DNA of 64,000 bases from Herbaspirillum sp. alder98 (GTDB taxonomy: Bacteria > Pseudomonadota > Gammaproteobacteria > Burkholderiales > Burkholderiaceae_D). A program made the position numbers and the translations under genes. This document shows, piece after piece, positions 35,974 to 44,668 of the stretch (the first letter of the stretch is position 1; every line of letters starts with the position of its first letter). The stretch covers positions 234,523-298,522 of the forward strand of contig NZ_JAIUCY010000006.1 of NCBI RefSeq assembly GCF_020179755.1. Reading direction: 5' to 3'. Below the pieces are notes generated by a model, which had not been told where the DNA came from, did not search any database, and worked only from the letters and a program-made list of their open reading frames with translations.

Positions 35974-37791
35974 TCAGGACGCCGAACCCATGGCCACCGG
36001 GGTAATCAGCACCACGATCACCTCCTTGTTGGAGGATGCCGAAAAGCCGCCGCCCAGCGCCATGTTCTTGGCCTCGCCCACGCCCGAGCGGCCGAGGTCG
36101 TCGTCGGTCTGTTCGAAGCCGCTGATGATCAGGGTCTCGTTGGACTTCATCGCCACCCGCTGCAGGAAGTTGCGGGTATCCAGTTCGGGCGACTCGATCT
36201 GCGAGGTGACCTGGCCGCTGGAGTCGCTGGTGCCGACGATGGTGCGGATGCGACGCAGCGTCGAGATGTCGGTCGAGAACTGCAGCATCACGGTGCCGTT
36301 GGTCAGCATGTGCGGCAGGATGCTCATGTTGAAACCGGCCGTCACCACGCCCGGCGTGAGCGAGGTGGTCGAGCCGACCTGCGCCACCAGCGAGGTCTGC
36401 AGCGATTGCAGGTAGGTGGTCTGGCGCGCCACCTGCACCGGCACTGGCTGGTTGTTCAGCGTGACCACCGAGGCGGTGGTCTGGCGCCGCACCCGGCCCT
36501 GCTCGGACAGCGCCTGCATCACCGCCTGGCTGCCCGCAAACTTGGAGGTGCCGGTGGAGGGAATGCCGGCGGTGAACGACACCAGGCCGGTGGCGGCGGC
36601 GCCGGCATAGGCGTTGGAGATGCCGAAGTTGCTGTTGAGGCTGCGGTAGACGGCGCTCCAGTTGATGCCGTACTGATCCGAATCGCTCAAGGTGACCGAC
36701 AGCACGGTGACGTTGATGGCGATCTGGCGCGACAGCGACTTGTTCTCGCCATCGATATAGGAGGCGATGCGCTCCAGCGAATCAGGCGTATCGACCACCG
36801 TGATGGAACCGGTCGCCGGCGACGCCAGCACCTTGCCGTACGGCGACAGCATCACCTTGATCGCCGATTCCAGTCCGGTATAGACCGACAGCTTGGAGGC
36901 GACCTGGGTATTCTGGGTATTGTTGGCGTTCACGCCAGAGGACGCGCCGCCACCCCCACCGCCGCCGCTGGAACCGCCACCACCACTGCTGCCACCACCG
37001 GCGCCGCCGGTCGAGGTAGCGCCGCTGGTGACAGTGGCCGAGAAGGTCGAGTCGCCCGGAATGGCGCTGATCTGGAAGTTGCGCGACTCGGTGTGGAAGA
37101 ACTGGATCACGCCCTCGCTGAACTTCCACGACACGCCGAAACGGGCGGCCGCGGTATCGAGCAAGCCCTTGAGCGATCCACTGTTATAAGCGATGCGCAC
37201 ACCATTGGGCAGGTCGGTAAAGGTCGGCTGCGCCTGGCCGGTATTGGCCGCCGGGCCGCGACCGGGCTGCACCGGGCTGCTCTGGCCTTCGCCGGGCGTG
37301 CCCATGGGCAACGGCAACATGGGACCGTTGGTTTGCGCGATCATGCCTGGCGCAGCGCGCAGCGCCGGGTTGGCCGAAGTCGGCAGACCGGCAAGGTTAC
37401 GTGGCCGAAACGCGCCGCCCGACACTTCAAGCGCGTCCGGGCTCACCTTGCTCGGTATGCCCGAGCGCAGGGTGATGCGTTCGGCCAGTTCGGTGAGCGA
37501 ATTGATGGTGCGATCGAAGGTAGTCGGTTCATAGAAGATCGGCGGCAGCGAAGGCTGGCCCAGCTTGATCGGCGTCTTGCCCAGCCAGATCCCGGCTTCG
37601 TGCTTCACCAGCGGCGCCGACGGCATGACGGTGCCGGGCGCGGTGCGCCCCACGTCACGGCTCAGGCGACCGGCGCGTTCGGCTTCCTGGTCGACCTTTC
37701 CTTCAAGCTTGTTGGCCAGGCCGCTGCAGCCGGCAATCAGAATTGCCAGCGGCAACAGCAGCGGCAATTTGCTGGAATATCCCTTCATCAT
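35974..37791 (-). CDS. pilN: type IVb pilus lipoprotein secretin PilN
   Basis: 605 residues. Lipobox LIAGC (Cys22), N-domains including a region after about 190 (GSLKGLLDTAAARFGVSW) and a Gly/Ser-rich linker near 290-310. The C-terminal secretin domain carries VPVQVARQTTYL, the Pro-Gly gate region and the final VIVVLITPV. It forms the outer-membrane pore for the pilus. The start at 37791 overlaps the pilL-like stop (ATGA). The poly-Gly/Ser linker is unusually long and low-complexity. Confidence 0.9.
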   Translation of the reverse strand: MMKGYSSKLPLLLPLAILIAGCSGLANKLEGKVDQEAERAGRLSRDVGRTAPGTVMPSAPLVKHEAGIWLGKTPIKLGQPSLPPIFYEPTTFDRTINSLTELAERITLRSGIPSKVSPDALEVSGGAFRPRNLAGLPTSANPALRAAPGMIAQTNGPMLPLPMGTPGEGQSSPVQPGRGPAANTGQAQPTFTDLPNGVRIAYNSGSLKGLLDTAAARFGVSWKFSEGVIQFFHTESRNFQISAIPGDSTFSATVTSGATSTGGAGGGSSGGGGSSGGGGGGGASSGVNANNTQNTQVASKLSVYTGLESAIKVMLSPYGKVLASPATGSITVVDTPDSLERIASYIDGENKSLSRQIAINVTVLSVTLSDSDQYGINWSAVYRSLNSNFGISNAYAGAAATGLVSFTAGIPSTGTSKFAGSQAVMQALSEQGRVRRQTTASVVTLNNQPVPVQVARQTTYLQSLQTSLVAQVGSTTSLTPGVVTAGFNMSILPHMLTNGTVMLQFSTDISTLRRIRTIVGTSDSSGQVTSQIESPELDTRNFLQRVAMKSNETLIISGFEQTDDDLGRSGVGEAKNMALGGGFSASSNKEVIVVLITPVAMGSAS

Positions 37792-38441
37792 TCGCTCCCC
37801 TTGGCCATGATGCGCAACACTTTGTTGCCTTGATAAAAGATTGCCTTCATCGGAATTTCTGCCGACTCCATGCTGCTGGCGACGATCGACACGGCTTCTT
37901 CGAAGGTGCCGCGCACCTGGGTCCGGGCCTCGACCGCATAGTCCACCGGCAGCTCCCACAGCAGTTGCCATCCGGCCGTCGCAGCCCAGCGCGCCATGGT
38001 GGCGTTGAGGGTCTTGTCGGTGACGATGATTTCCCAGGTGCGGGTGGCATCGGCGGCCACCGCGATGGCGGCCGGCGCGGCCGCCATCGGCACCGCATCG
38101 ATCAGGGTTTCGGTGGTGGCGGCGCTCTTGCCGGCCCGTGCCGAACGACCTGGTTTCTTGTCGGTCTCGGCCTTTGCCAGCACCAGCGTGTCACTGGAGA
38201 GCGCGGACCGGGCCAGCGGCAGCGGGTCGCAGTCGTCCAGTTCCGGTTCACCTGCCACCAGCTGGAAGCGGCTATCCTCGGCACTGGCAAAGGTCACCGC
38301 GCCGGCATACTTCATGGACGGCAGCACCGCCTGTGCGGCGGCCTGGCTGGCCCAGCCTGAACCCAGCGTGACAACAAAAGCGCAAGCCACCAAGCTGAAC
38401 TGCCTGCTGTGGTGGCTGCCTGCAATGTGTGAGCGAACCAT
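37788..38441 (-). CDS. pilL: PilL C-terminal-like (TcpQ domain) pilus protein
   Basis: 217 residues from the ATG at 38441. A signal peptide (about 10-38) and an Ala/Ser-rich spacer precede a C-terminal TcpQ-like domain, starting near TWEIIVTDKTLNATMARWA and including WQLLWELPVDYAVE. TcpQ/PilL proteins stabilise the secretin and are often larger; here only the short form is present. It is the first gene of the pilus operon, about 430 bases downstream of an HrpL-type promoter. Confidence 0.75.
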   Translation of the reverse strand: MVRSHIAGSHHSRQFSLVACAFVVTLGSGWASQAAAQAVLPSMKYAGAVTFASAEDSRFQLVAGEPELDDCDPLPLARSALSSDTLVLAKAETDKKPGRSARAGKSAATTETLIDAVPMAAAPAAIAVAADATRTWEIIVTDKTLNATMARWAATAGWQLLWELPVDYAVEARTQVRGTFEEAVSIVASSMESAEIPMKAIFYQGNKVLRIMAKGSE

Positions 38442-38873
38442 GACGCATCCCTTGAACGACAACGTTAAAAAAAAGGCAAACAAAGTCCCCTGCGTCTTGC
38501 CTGTGCAAGATCGCCGGCGCGAAACGGCACGGGTTTTCCCTGCCTGGAATCGCCTGAAATCCTAGAAATGTGCTGTTGCCCGAGTTTCGAATGCTGCTTG
38601 TTTCTTTTGCATTTCCTTCATCGCTTGCTCACCATTGCAGTGAACAATTGAACATCGGCGCGGTACGCCATGCGATGGTCCCTATCCTTGCCCGGTCAGC
38701 GTTTGCGGCGCTTTCCGTCTCAACATGTTGCACAGTGTAACTAAACCGGCGCGTGAAATTCTCAACAAATATGACCGATCCGGAACTGGATAAAACGACA
38801 ACTTCCAGGTAAGTCCCACCGTTTTCCATCAGTCGACCGGCCTGTCATCGATAGACCTTCGGGTCGCTGAACA
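38442..38873 (-). other. long leader of the pilus operon
   Basis: 432 bases between the HrpL-type promoter and the first pil gene. A 66-codon frame at 38629-38829 has no good ribosome-binding site and no recognisable pattern, so I do not call it. The stretch 38560-38780 is less G+C rich than its surroundings. A second promoter nearer to the gene, or a regulatory leader, is possible. Confidence 0.4.
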
Positions 38874-38901
38874 TGAGTGAAGGTGGCGCGGCGGCGGTTC
38901 C
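38874..38901 (-). promoter_or_regulatory. HrpL-type promoter before the type IVb pilus operon
   Basis: On the - strand: GGAACC (38901-38896), 15 bases, TCACTCA (38880-38874). The element and spacing are identical to the box before sctD (53024-53051). It lies between the hrcC terminator hairpin and the pil genes and reads towards pilL. Confidence 0.65.
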
Positions 38902-38941
38902 ATCCATCGCCAAAAAATCCGGGGCGGATCGGAGAAGGCAA

Positions 38942-38965
38942 AGGGAGCGCCGCAGCGCTCCCTTG
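38942..38965 (-). terminator. hairpin terminator after hrcC
   Basis: Perfect 10-bp stem AAGGGAGCGC/GCGCTCCCTT with a 4-base loop, 28 bases after the hrcC stop. The following bases on the - strand (TGCCTTCTCC) are pyrimidine-rich but not a pure T-run. Confidence 0.7.
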
Positions 38966-38992
38966 GTTCAGCATGAAGATGGTTCAGGTCGG

Positions 38993-41104
38993 CTAGAGGA
39001 TCCCGACCATGCCGCCCGGCCTGACACAACGGTTCTTCGTCTTGCGCAGCGGCAGCCGCACCCCCATCAATGAGCCGCCGGCGGGCGCCGCGCTGGCCAG
39101 CGCCGGCTCATCCGTGGCGCTTTGCGTGGTCGACGCCGGCGGACTGGCCGGCAGCGGCAACATGGCCGGCGGCGTGCTGCTGGAGGTGGCCGCTCCCGCA
39201 GGCGCCGGCAGTATCTGCGAACTGTTCACGGGGCCAGGCACCGGAATCGGTGGCATGCCCGGCGCCGACGCTGGCGCCGTTGGTGGCGTCTGGCCTGCCG
39301 GCGTCGCGCCTGCCTTGCCGCGGGCTGGCGTATTGGAGGCCAGGCGCGTGCCATCGAAGCTGGTGATGCGCGGCGTGATCAGGAACAGCCGCTCGCGCGT
39401 GCTATTGGATCTGGATTCGCTGCGAAACAGGCCGCCCACCAGCGGCAAGTCGCCCAGTACCGGCACCTTCTGCTTGTTGCGAATCAGCGATTCGGCGCGA
39501 TAGCCACCGATCATCAGCGTTTGCTGGGCGTCGATGATGGCCTGGGTATTGATGGTCGAACGGGTCACGTTGGCGGCGATGTTGGTGCTGCCGCTGCCGT
39601 TGGTCGTGGTGGAGGTATTGCTGTCGGTATTGTTCAACGAGCCGTCTTCGATATCGACTTCCATCCGCACCCGGGTATGGCCACCGTCGTTGATGATGCG
39701 GGGGATCACCCGCAGCATGGTCCCGGCAGTGATATCGGACATGTCGGCGACGCGCTCGCCGATCATCGACACGTAGGCGCTCTGGCTCAGGTCCAGCACG
39801 GCCGCTACGTTGTCCAGCGTCAGCACGGTGGGCGTGGCCAGTACGCGGGCCTCGCCGTTCGACTCCATCGCCTTGAGCCGGGCATAGAAACGCGCGGCAT
39901 CGCTGATGAGCAGGGTCGCGCCCGGCAACGGCAGGTCGGTGCCGCTGGACTGGGTGGTGGTGCCGTTGACCATGGTGTCGAACGCGCCGGCGCGCACGCC
40001 CCACTCCACGCCCATTTCGGCCAGCCGGCTACGATCGATATCGACGATAAGCGCCTCGATCTCGACTTGCTGGGGCTTGACGTCAAGCTGGGCGATCAGC
40101 GAGGCATACATGTCCTTCTTGGCGATGTCGTCATAGATCATGATGGCGTTGAGGGTGGGATCGGCCTCGATGCGCGGCGGCTGATGCTTGGCGTCGCCTT
40201 CCTGGCCATTACCTGCGCCTGCGCCATTGTCATAGTCACCCTGCGCGGCCTGCGATGCGCCCGGCGCCATCAGGTTGTTGCGTCCGTTGCTGCCGGGCGC
40301 GGCGAACAGCGGTGAAAAGCGTTCGCCATTGCCGGCATTGCTTTCGCCCGACTCGCCACGAGCGATCTTGCCGGTGCGCGAACGCTTGCGGCTGTCGACG
40401 TCGAAACGGTTGCTGCTGTTGCCGGTAAGTTTCTCGGCGCCCTGCGCACCCATCAGCAGATTGGTGAGGATGGTCTTGATGCCGGGGATGGTCTCGGCCT
40501 TGCCGCGCGAATTGATGACGCGATCATTGGCCGTGGCATAGGTGAGGCGAAACAGCATGACCTGGCGCCCGCGCAGTTTTTCCTTCTTGCCGGTCGGCAG
40601 CAGCACCTCTCGCGCCAGGTCCACATAGGCGCGCGGACCGCTGACGATGACCACGCCTTCGTCCGGCAACTCGCCCCATCCGAAGCGTTCATCGAACAGG
40701 CCCAACCCGACCAGCGCGGCTTTTGCGTCCATCACGGCGTCGTCGCCGACCTGCATGCGCGACGAAGTATTGTCGGTCGACGGCACCACGTACAACGTAT
40801 CGTTGTAGACAAACCAGCGCATCTTGTAGGAACCGGTCAGGCGGTTGAGAAACTCCACGCCGTTATCGGCCTTGATCCGGCCCTTGATGATCTGGCCGCC
40901 ATCGGCGCTCATCTGCAGGCGCACGCCATAGGTGCGTGAAAACTCGTCCAGCACCCCGCGCACCGTGAGGCCATTGGCATTGATGGAAAATCCACCGTCC
41001 TTCCATGCCGCCGGCACCGCCGCATGCAGCGTGGTGCCCCACAGCAGCAGCACAGCCAAGGCCATGCCGATGCCCCAGGACTTGATGGTTTCTCTAACGT
41101 TCAT
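38993..41104 (-). CDS. hrcC: T3SS outer-membrane secretin SctC/HrcC
   Basis: 703 residues from the ATG at 41104. Signal peptide (about 10-28), N0/N1-type domains (NANGLTVRGVLDEFSRTYGVRLQ; LYVVPSTDNTSSRM), a Ser/Gly/Asn-rich linker, and a secretin core with VEIEALIVDIDRSRLAEMGVEW, RVLATPTVLTLDNVAA and VPVLGDLPLVGGLFRS. A Pro/Ala-rich tail of about 100 residues extends beyond the usual C-terminus. It forms the outer-membrane ring. It overlaps hrpG by 4 bases; the order hrpF-hrpG-hrcC is the P. syringae hrpC operon order. HrpT and HrpV, which normally follow, are absent. Confidence 0.95.
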   Translation of the reverse strand: MNVRETIKSWGIGMALAVLLLWGTTLHAAVPAAWKDGGFSINANGLTVRGVLDEFSRTYGVRLQMSADGGQIIKGRIKADNGVEFLNRLTGSYKMRWFVYNDTLYVVPSTDNTSSRMQVGDDAVMDAKAALVGLGLFDERFGWGELPDEGVVIVSGPRAYVDLAREVLLPTGKKEKLRGRQVMLFRLTYATANDRVINSRGKAETIPGIKTILTNLLMGAQGAEKLTGNSSNRFDVDSRKRSRTGKIARGESGESNAGNGERFSPLFAAPGSNGRNNLMAPGASQAAQGDYDNGAGAGNGQEGDAKHQPPRIEADPTLNAIMIYDDIAKKDMYASLIAQLDVKPQQVEIEALIVDIDRSRLAEMGVEWGVRAGAFDTMVNGTTTQSSGTDLPLPGATLLISDAARFYARLKAMESNGEARVLATPTVLTLDNVAAVLDLSQSAYVSMIGERVADMSDITAGTMLRVIPRIINDGGHTRVRMEVDIEDGSLNNTDSNTSTTTNGSGSTNIAANVTRSTINTQAIIDAQQTLMIGGYRAESLIRNKQKVPVLGDLPLVGGLFRSESRSNSTRERLFLITPRITSFDGTRLASNTPARGKAGATPAGQTPPTAPASAPGMPPIPVPGPVNSSQILPAPAGAATSSSTPPAMLPLPASPPASTTQSATDEPALASAAPAGGSLMGVRLPLRKTKNRCVRPGGMVGIL

Positions 41105-41520
41105 GGTGTGTCCCCCTTGATGGCCGCGCGCAAGCGCTGTTCGGCCCGATTGATTCCAGTATCCCGCCGGTTGCCCGTCTTCGTGACGTATCCCAGGGCG
41201 GCCCGCCACAGACCGGCCTGGTTGAGTAGATCCTCGAGTGCGTCGGCCGCGTCGAACCAGGTCTCGGCCTGGGGCAGCCAACGATTGAGCAGCAACGCGC
41301 CATCCTCGCCAATGCCCAGGCCCGCCTCGAATTCCATCGCGCCCTGGAATCCGGTGCGGATGGCTTCGGTGACCTGGGCGTCGGATGGCTGCGCGAGCAA
41401 GATCAGGCCAAGCTCGGCGCCATCATCGAAGATGTTGAAATAAACGCGTTCGCCGTCGATCTCACACGGTTCCGACAGGGGCAGCGCCAGTAGCCACTGC
41501 TCCAGTTCTTCCGATCGCAT
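41101..41520 (-). CDS. hrpG: HrpG-like T3SS protein (Hrp1-type, not the OmpR regulator)
   Basis: 139 residues, acidic N-terminal half with EPCEIDGERVYFNIFDDG and LILLAQPSD. Position between hrpF and hrcC and size match HrpG of P. syringae-type clusters, a cytoplasmic chaperone-like protein involved in secretion control. The first part has a CesT-like strand pattern. It should not be confused with the unrelated regulator HrpG of Xanthomonas and Ralstonia. Confidence 0.6.
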   Translation of the reverse strand: MRSEELEQWLLALPLSEPCEIDGERVYFNIFDDGAELGLILLAQPSDAQVTEAIRTGFQGAMEFEAGLGIGEDGALLLNRWLPQAETWFDAADALEDLLNQAGLWRAALGYVTKTGNRRDTGINRAEQRLRAAIKGDTP

Positions 41521-41523
41521 CGG

Positions 41524-41757
41524 TTAACGGGTTTCGCTGAGGACGGTCTTGAGCGGCTTTTGCAGCAGGCCGAACTGGGCGGTCATCGCCGTGCGCGTGA
41601 CCGATTGCTTGTTGAGCAGGTCCATGAACTCAGCCGGATCGGGATGTTCGCCGTCGGCCTGGCGCCGGTTGAAGTCGCCCAACTGGTCGGCGGTCGATTC
41701 GAAACGGTTGTTCAGCCTGCCGAGCGTCTGCAAATAAGGATGGTTATTGGCGGACAT
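41524..41757 (-). CDS. hrpF: HrpF-like small T3SS protein
   Basis: 77 residues, helical and hydrophilic: HPYLQTLGRLNNRFESTADQ and PAEFMDLLNKQSVTRTAMTA. Size and position (before hrpG and hrcC) match HrpF of Hrp1 systems, which together with HrpG is thought to resemble the YscE/YscG co-chaperone pair of the needle subunit. A good start at 41757 follows GGAGAACG. The final QKPLKTVL is also compatible with a needle-like subunit, so it should be considered when looking for the missing pilin. Confidence 0.6.
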   Translation of the reverse strand: MSANNHPYLQTLGRLNNRFESTADQLGDFNRRQADGEHPDPAEFMDLLNKQSVTRTAMTAQFGLLQKPLKTVLSETR

Positions 41758-41931
41758 GGTCGTTCTCCTTTGCGTGAGCGAAGCGGCGCGCCACTTCGCG
41801 ATTGACAGATGGGAATGCATCGATATGTGCCTCCGCCCTGCCATCCGGTTCGCTCGCACGCCCCGCAAAAGTCTCAACATTTATCGCCGCCCTGATCGTC
41901 GCCATGATCGCCACCATGAGACGCCGGCGCC

Positions 41932-42666
41932 CTACTCCTCGCCCTGATGCTCGGCTTCGTGGTCCAGATCGTGCGCGGGGGAAGCATGCTGGTGATCGTC
42001 CGCTGGCGCATGCTCCTGCTCGGGGATGTCATCCGAACCGGGCGCTGCCGCACCGGGTGCGCCGAATTGCGCCAGCGCTGCGCGCAAGGCGGCCGCCGCC
42101 AGGTCGAATTGCGCACGCCATTCGCCGCTGGCAGCTTCCAGCCGGCAGGTGCCGCGCGGCAAGCGGTCGTCTTCCTTGATTGCCCATGCCATGCTGTCGG
42201 CACTGTCCAGTTCGGCACGATCCAGCGGATGCACCCAGGCCACCGCCTCGGTCAGTTTCGATGGCGCCTCCGCGCGCACCCGCCGGCACGCCGCTTCCAG
42301 CCGTTCGCGCGCAGTGGTCTCCAGCACCAGCCGGTCGAACGTCAGTTGGGCCAGCTCGATGGCCAGTTCCTGCGCCTGCTCCAGCACCTCGTGTTGCATT
42401 TGTTGCAGCACCTGCATCAGTTGGGTGGCCTCCTCGGCGACCCGTCGCTGTTCGTCGCGCATCAGGTGATCGGCTTCCTGGCGCGCCTTCTTCATCAACG
42501 CCTCGGCTTGCCGACGGGCCTCGGCCAGGATGTGCGCAGCCGCCTGCCCGGCCTCGTCGGTCACGGCGAAGGCGGGCGAGCTGATCACGCCAAAGCGCGG
42601 GCGCAGCGTGCGCGGCAACGCCAGCGTCTCGACGCAGAAATTATTCATTGCCTGTTCGGGCTGCAT
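41932..42666 (-). CDS. hrpE: T3SS ATPase stator SctL/HrpE
   Basis: 244 residues. An N-terminal part precedes a long charged helix (AAAHILAEARRQAEALMKKARQEADHL, split here as AAAHILAEARRQ and AEALMKKARQEADHL) and a FliH/HrpE-type globular domain with LAIELAQLTFDRLVLETTAR. It regulates the ATPase SctN and belongs to the cytoplasmic sorting platform. The C-terminal 40 residues are acidic and His-rich (EQEHAPADDHQHASPAHD), unusual for the family. MNNFCVET (42648) is an alternative start. Confidence 0.85.
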   Translation of the reverse strand: MQPEQAMNNFCVETLALPRTLRPRFGVISSPAFAVTDEAGQAAAHILAEARRQAEALMKKARQEADHLMRDEQRRVAEEATQLMQVLQQMQHEVLEQAQELAIELAQLTFDRLVLETTARERLEAACRRVRAEAPSKLTEAVAWVHPLDRAELDSADSMAWAIKEDDRLPRGTCRLEAASGEWRAQFDLAAAALRAALAQFGAPGAAAPGSDDIPEQEHAPADDHQHASPAHDLDHEAEHQGEE

Positions 42667-42696
42667 GATGTCCTCGGCTTCATTCTTGGCGCTGGC

Positions 42697-43290
42697 CTAC
42701 GGCGCGGTGGCACGCGCCACGCACAATTGCCAGCAACTGCGCTCACGCTCACGCAGCCGCGCCGTCTCTGGCAGCGGCAGACGCAATTGCGGCGCGATCT
42801 GTTCATGCTCGGCTGGCGGCAGCAACAACCTCAGGCGCGACCACATGCCAGGGAATGCCTGCTCCAGCCGCAATGCCAGTTCCAGCGCGCCGCGCGTGCG
42901 CGCATTGGCCAACGGCGCGGGCAGCTCGCCGGTCCATCCGGCCAGTGGCTGAGTCAGCGCCACGCTCAGGCACCAGCGGCGATGCGGCGCCGGTAGCGCC
43001 GCCAGTTCGTCGGTGCGCTGGGCGCGGGCGGCAAACAGTCCGCCGTACAGGCTTGCCGCCAGTGCGAACTGCTGCGCATCCCGCAGCAGCGCCCCCTGCC
43101 AGCGCAGGTCGGGTGACGCCGGCAGCACTGCAGCCACGGCATGTTGCGCACACCAATGCCGGTAGGTGTCGCGCCGCCCCAGTGTGCTGCCGGCGATCTG
43201 CCCGATGGCGTCCGACGCTGCCGCCGGCGCCCCATACGACCAGGGTGAAAACCACCAGTCCAGGAATTGATCCGACAAGGCCGTCTGCAT
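42697..43290 (-). CDS. hrpD: T3SS sorting-platform adaptor SctK/HrpD
   Basis: 197 residues from the ATG at 43290, which overlaps the hrcJ stop (TGATG). Rich in Ala, Leu, Arg and Trp, with LRWQGALLRDAQQFALAASLYGGLF. SctK proteins diverge strongly; the assignment depends on position between sctJ and sctL, size and composition. They connect the SctD ring to SctQ pods. Confidence 0.7.
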   Translation of the reverse strand: MQTALSDQFLDWWFSPWSYGAPAAASDAIGQIAGSTLGRRDTYRHWCAQHAVAAVLPASPDLRWQGALLRDAQQFALAASLYGGLFAARAQRTDELAALPAPHRRWCLSVALTQPLAGWTGELPAPLANARTRGALELALRLEQAFPGMWSRLRLLLPPAEHEQIAPQLRLPLPETARLRERERSCWQLCVARATAP

Positions 43291-44174
43291 CACGTGCCCT
43301 GCGTGCTCTGCTGCGCCTTGGCCAGCTTGGTGGCGGCCTTGCCGGCGCGGCGCATGGCGAAGTTGGCCACGATGCGCTTGATCCGTGGATGACGCAGCGC
43401 CTTTTGCAAGCCGATGTAGCCCAGGCTGCCCAAGGCCACCATCAACAGCAGGCCGAAGCTCAGTGCCAACCCGGTCGCCGATGACGCGGCCACGGTGAAG
43501 GGGCCGAACATGGTCCATTCGATGCCCGGCGCCGGCGCTTCGCCCGGCATCATGACCACCGATACCTTGTTGCGCCCGTCCTCGCTGGCCAGGCCCGGAA
43601 TGCTGGAGGCGACCAGCCGCCGGATGCGCGGCATGACCGCGTCCTCATCCAGCGGCGGACGGTATTTGATGAACACCGCCGCCGAAGAAGGCTGGATCGG
43701 TTCGCCCGGCGCGATGCGTTCGGGCAGCACCACGTGCACCCGCGCCGACACCACGTTGTCGAACTGCAGCATGGTCGACTCCAGTTCTTCGGACAGGCCG
43801 TGGATGTAGCGGATGCGCTCTTCCATGGGCGACGAGATCATGCCCTGCTTCTTGAACACTTCGCCCAGGTTAGACAGGCTGCGGCGCGGCAGGCCTGCCG
43901 CCGTCATGGTTTCGGTGGCGCGCGAGAGCTCGACGTCCTTGACCAGCAGCGAGACGCCTTCCTTGCCTTTCTGCTTGTCGACCTCGATCCCCTGGCGGTT
44001 CAGGGTCAGGATGATCTCGTTGGCGTCGGCATCGCTCAGGCCGGCCTGCAGGACCACCATCTTGGTGCAGGCGCTCAACAGCGCCAGCAGCAGGACCAGG
44101 CAGGCCAGGCGCGCCAGCACGCCGCATCCCACCGGTCTGCGCAGTGGCAGATTGGTTATCGTCGGCATCGACAT
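43290..44174 (-). CDS. hrcJ: T3SS inner-membrane ring lipoprotein SctJ/HrcJ
   Basis: 294 residues. Signal peptide with lipobox LLSAC, ring-building domain with LSDADANEIILTLNRQGIEV and RHSLSNLGEV-like GLPRRSLSNLGEVFKKQGMI, ISSPMEERIRYIHGLSEELE, and a C-terminal membrane span (about 230-255). Strong match to YscJ/HrcJ. It is 2nd in the operon driven by the HrpL box at 44623-44650. Confidence 0.95.
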   Translation of the reverse strand: MSMPTITNLPLRRPVGCGVLARLACLVLLLALLSACTKMVVLQAGLSDADANEIILTLNRQGIEVDKQKGKEGVSLLVKDVELSRATETMTAAGLPRRSLSNLGEVFKKQGMISSPMEERIRYIHGLSEELESTMLQFDNVVSARVHVVLPERIAPGEPIQPSSAAVFIKYRPPLDEDAVMPRIRRLVASSIPGLASEDGRNKVSVVMMPGEAPAPGIEWTMFGPFTVAASSATGLALSFGLLLMVALGSLGYIGLQKALRHPRIKRIVANFAMRRAGKAATKLAKAQQSTQGT

Positions 44175-44183
44175 GCCCCCCGG

Positions 44184-44588
44184 TTATTGAAGTTTGGTCA
44201 GTGAATCGACAGAAGAAGAGGCCTTGGAGACGGTCTTGGAAATCGTCTGCACCCGGATCTGGTAATCGCTCAGCGCCATCATGGCGCGCATGAGCTGCAT
44301 CGAGTCGCCGCTGACGCTGGCCTTCTCGAGCAGCTTGGACACATATTGCTGGTCTTGCTTGATTTCGGATGCCAGGCTGGTGGTGCGCTGAGCCAGCGCG
44401 CTGCCCAGCGAATTGGTGTTGGGCTTGAGACGCATCGCGTCCTTGTTCATGTACTGCTCGAACATGGCCTTGAAGTGCTCGCCTTCGGCATTGCCGCCCT
44501 GGATGTCCATGTGCAGGCCGTTGCTGCGCGGGCCACCTGCAGACTGGTCGTTCAGGGTCGCGCTTGGCGGTAATGATGCTTGCTGCAT
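44184..44588 (-). CDS. hrpB: T3SS inner rod protein SctI/HrpB
   Basis: 134 residues. A variable N-terminus is followed by a helical C-terminal half with SALAQRTTSLASEIKQDQQY and DYQIRVQTISKTVSKASSSV, ending SLTKLQ, the typical end of rod/needle-adaptor subunits. First gene of the operon sctI-J-K-L-hrpF-hrpG-sctC; GGAGTG precedes the ATG. In P. syringae hrpA and hrpZ would come before hrpB; here nothing lies between the promoter and this gene. Confidence 0.8.
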   Translation of the reverse strand: MQQASLPPSATLNDQSAGGPRSNGLHMDIQGGNAEGEHFKAMFEQYMNKDAMRLKPNTNSLGSALAQRTTSLASEIKQDQQYVSKLLEKASVSGDSMQLMRAMMALSDYQIRVQTISKTVSKASSSVDSLTKLQ

Positions 44589-44622
44589 TTTTCACTCCAT
44601 CGAAATCAGACTGAACATTCCT

Positions 44623-44650
44623 TGAGTGGAAAACCGCAAGGGAAGGTTCC
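44623..44650 (-). promoter_or_regulatory. HrpL-type promoter of the sctI-sctC operon
   Basis: On the - strand: GGAACC (44650-44645), 15 bases, CCACTCA (44629-44623). A perfect match to the HrpL consensus; the hrpB ATG follows 34 bases later. Confidence 0.9.
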
Positions 44651-44668
44651 AGCGGCCGCGCCACGCTG

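Noticed and set aside
36970..36998. GGAACC-N16-CCACCAC on the + strand
   Set aside because: It is antisense to the Gly/Ser-rich linker of pilN, a low-complexity stretch, and lacks the final A of the HrpL box.
32241..37833. Very long open frames on the + strand opposite the pilus genes (and similarly opposite the MFS, PrpD and M20 genes)
   Set aside because: Their products are Arg/His/Gln-rich without domains, and the - strand frames are clear family members. High third-position G+C keeps the mirror frames open.
38629..38829. 66-codon frame in the leader of the pilus operon (possible HrpT/HrpV)
   Set aside because: It has no ribosome-binding site, no lipobox and no resemblance to HrpT or HrpV.
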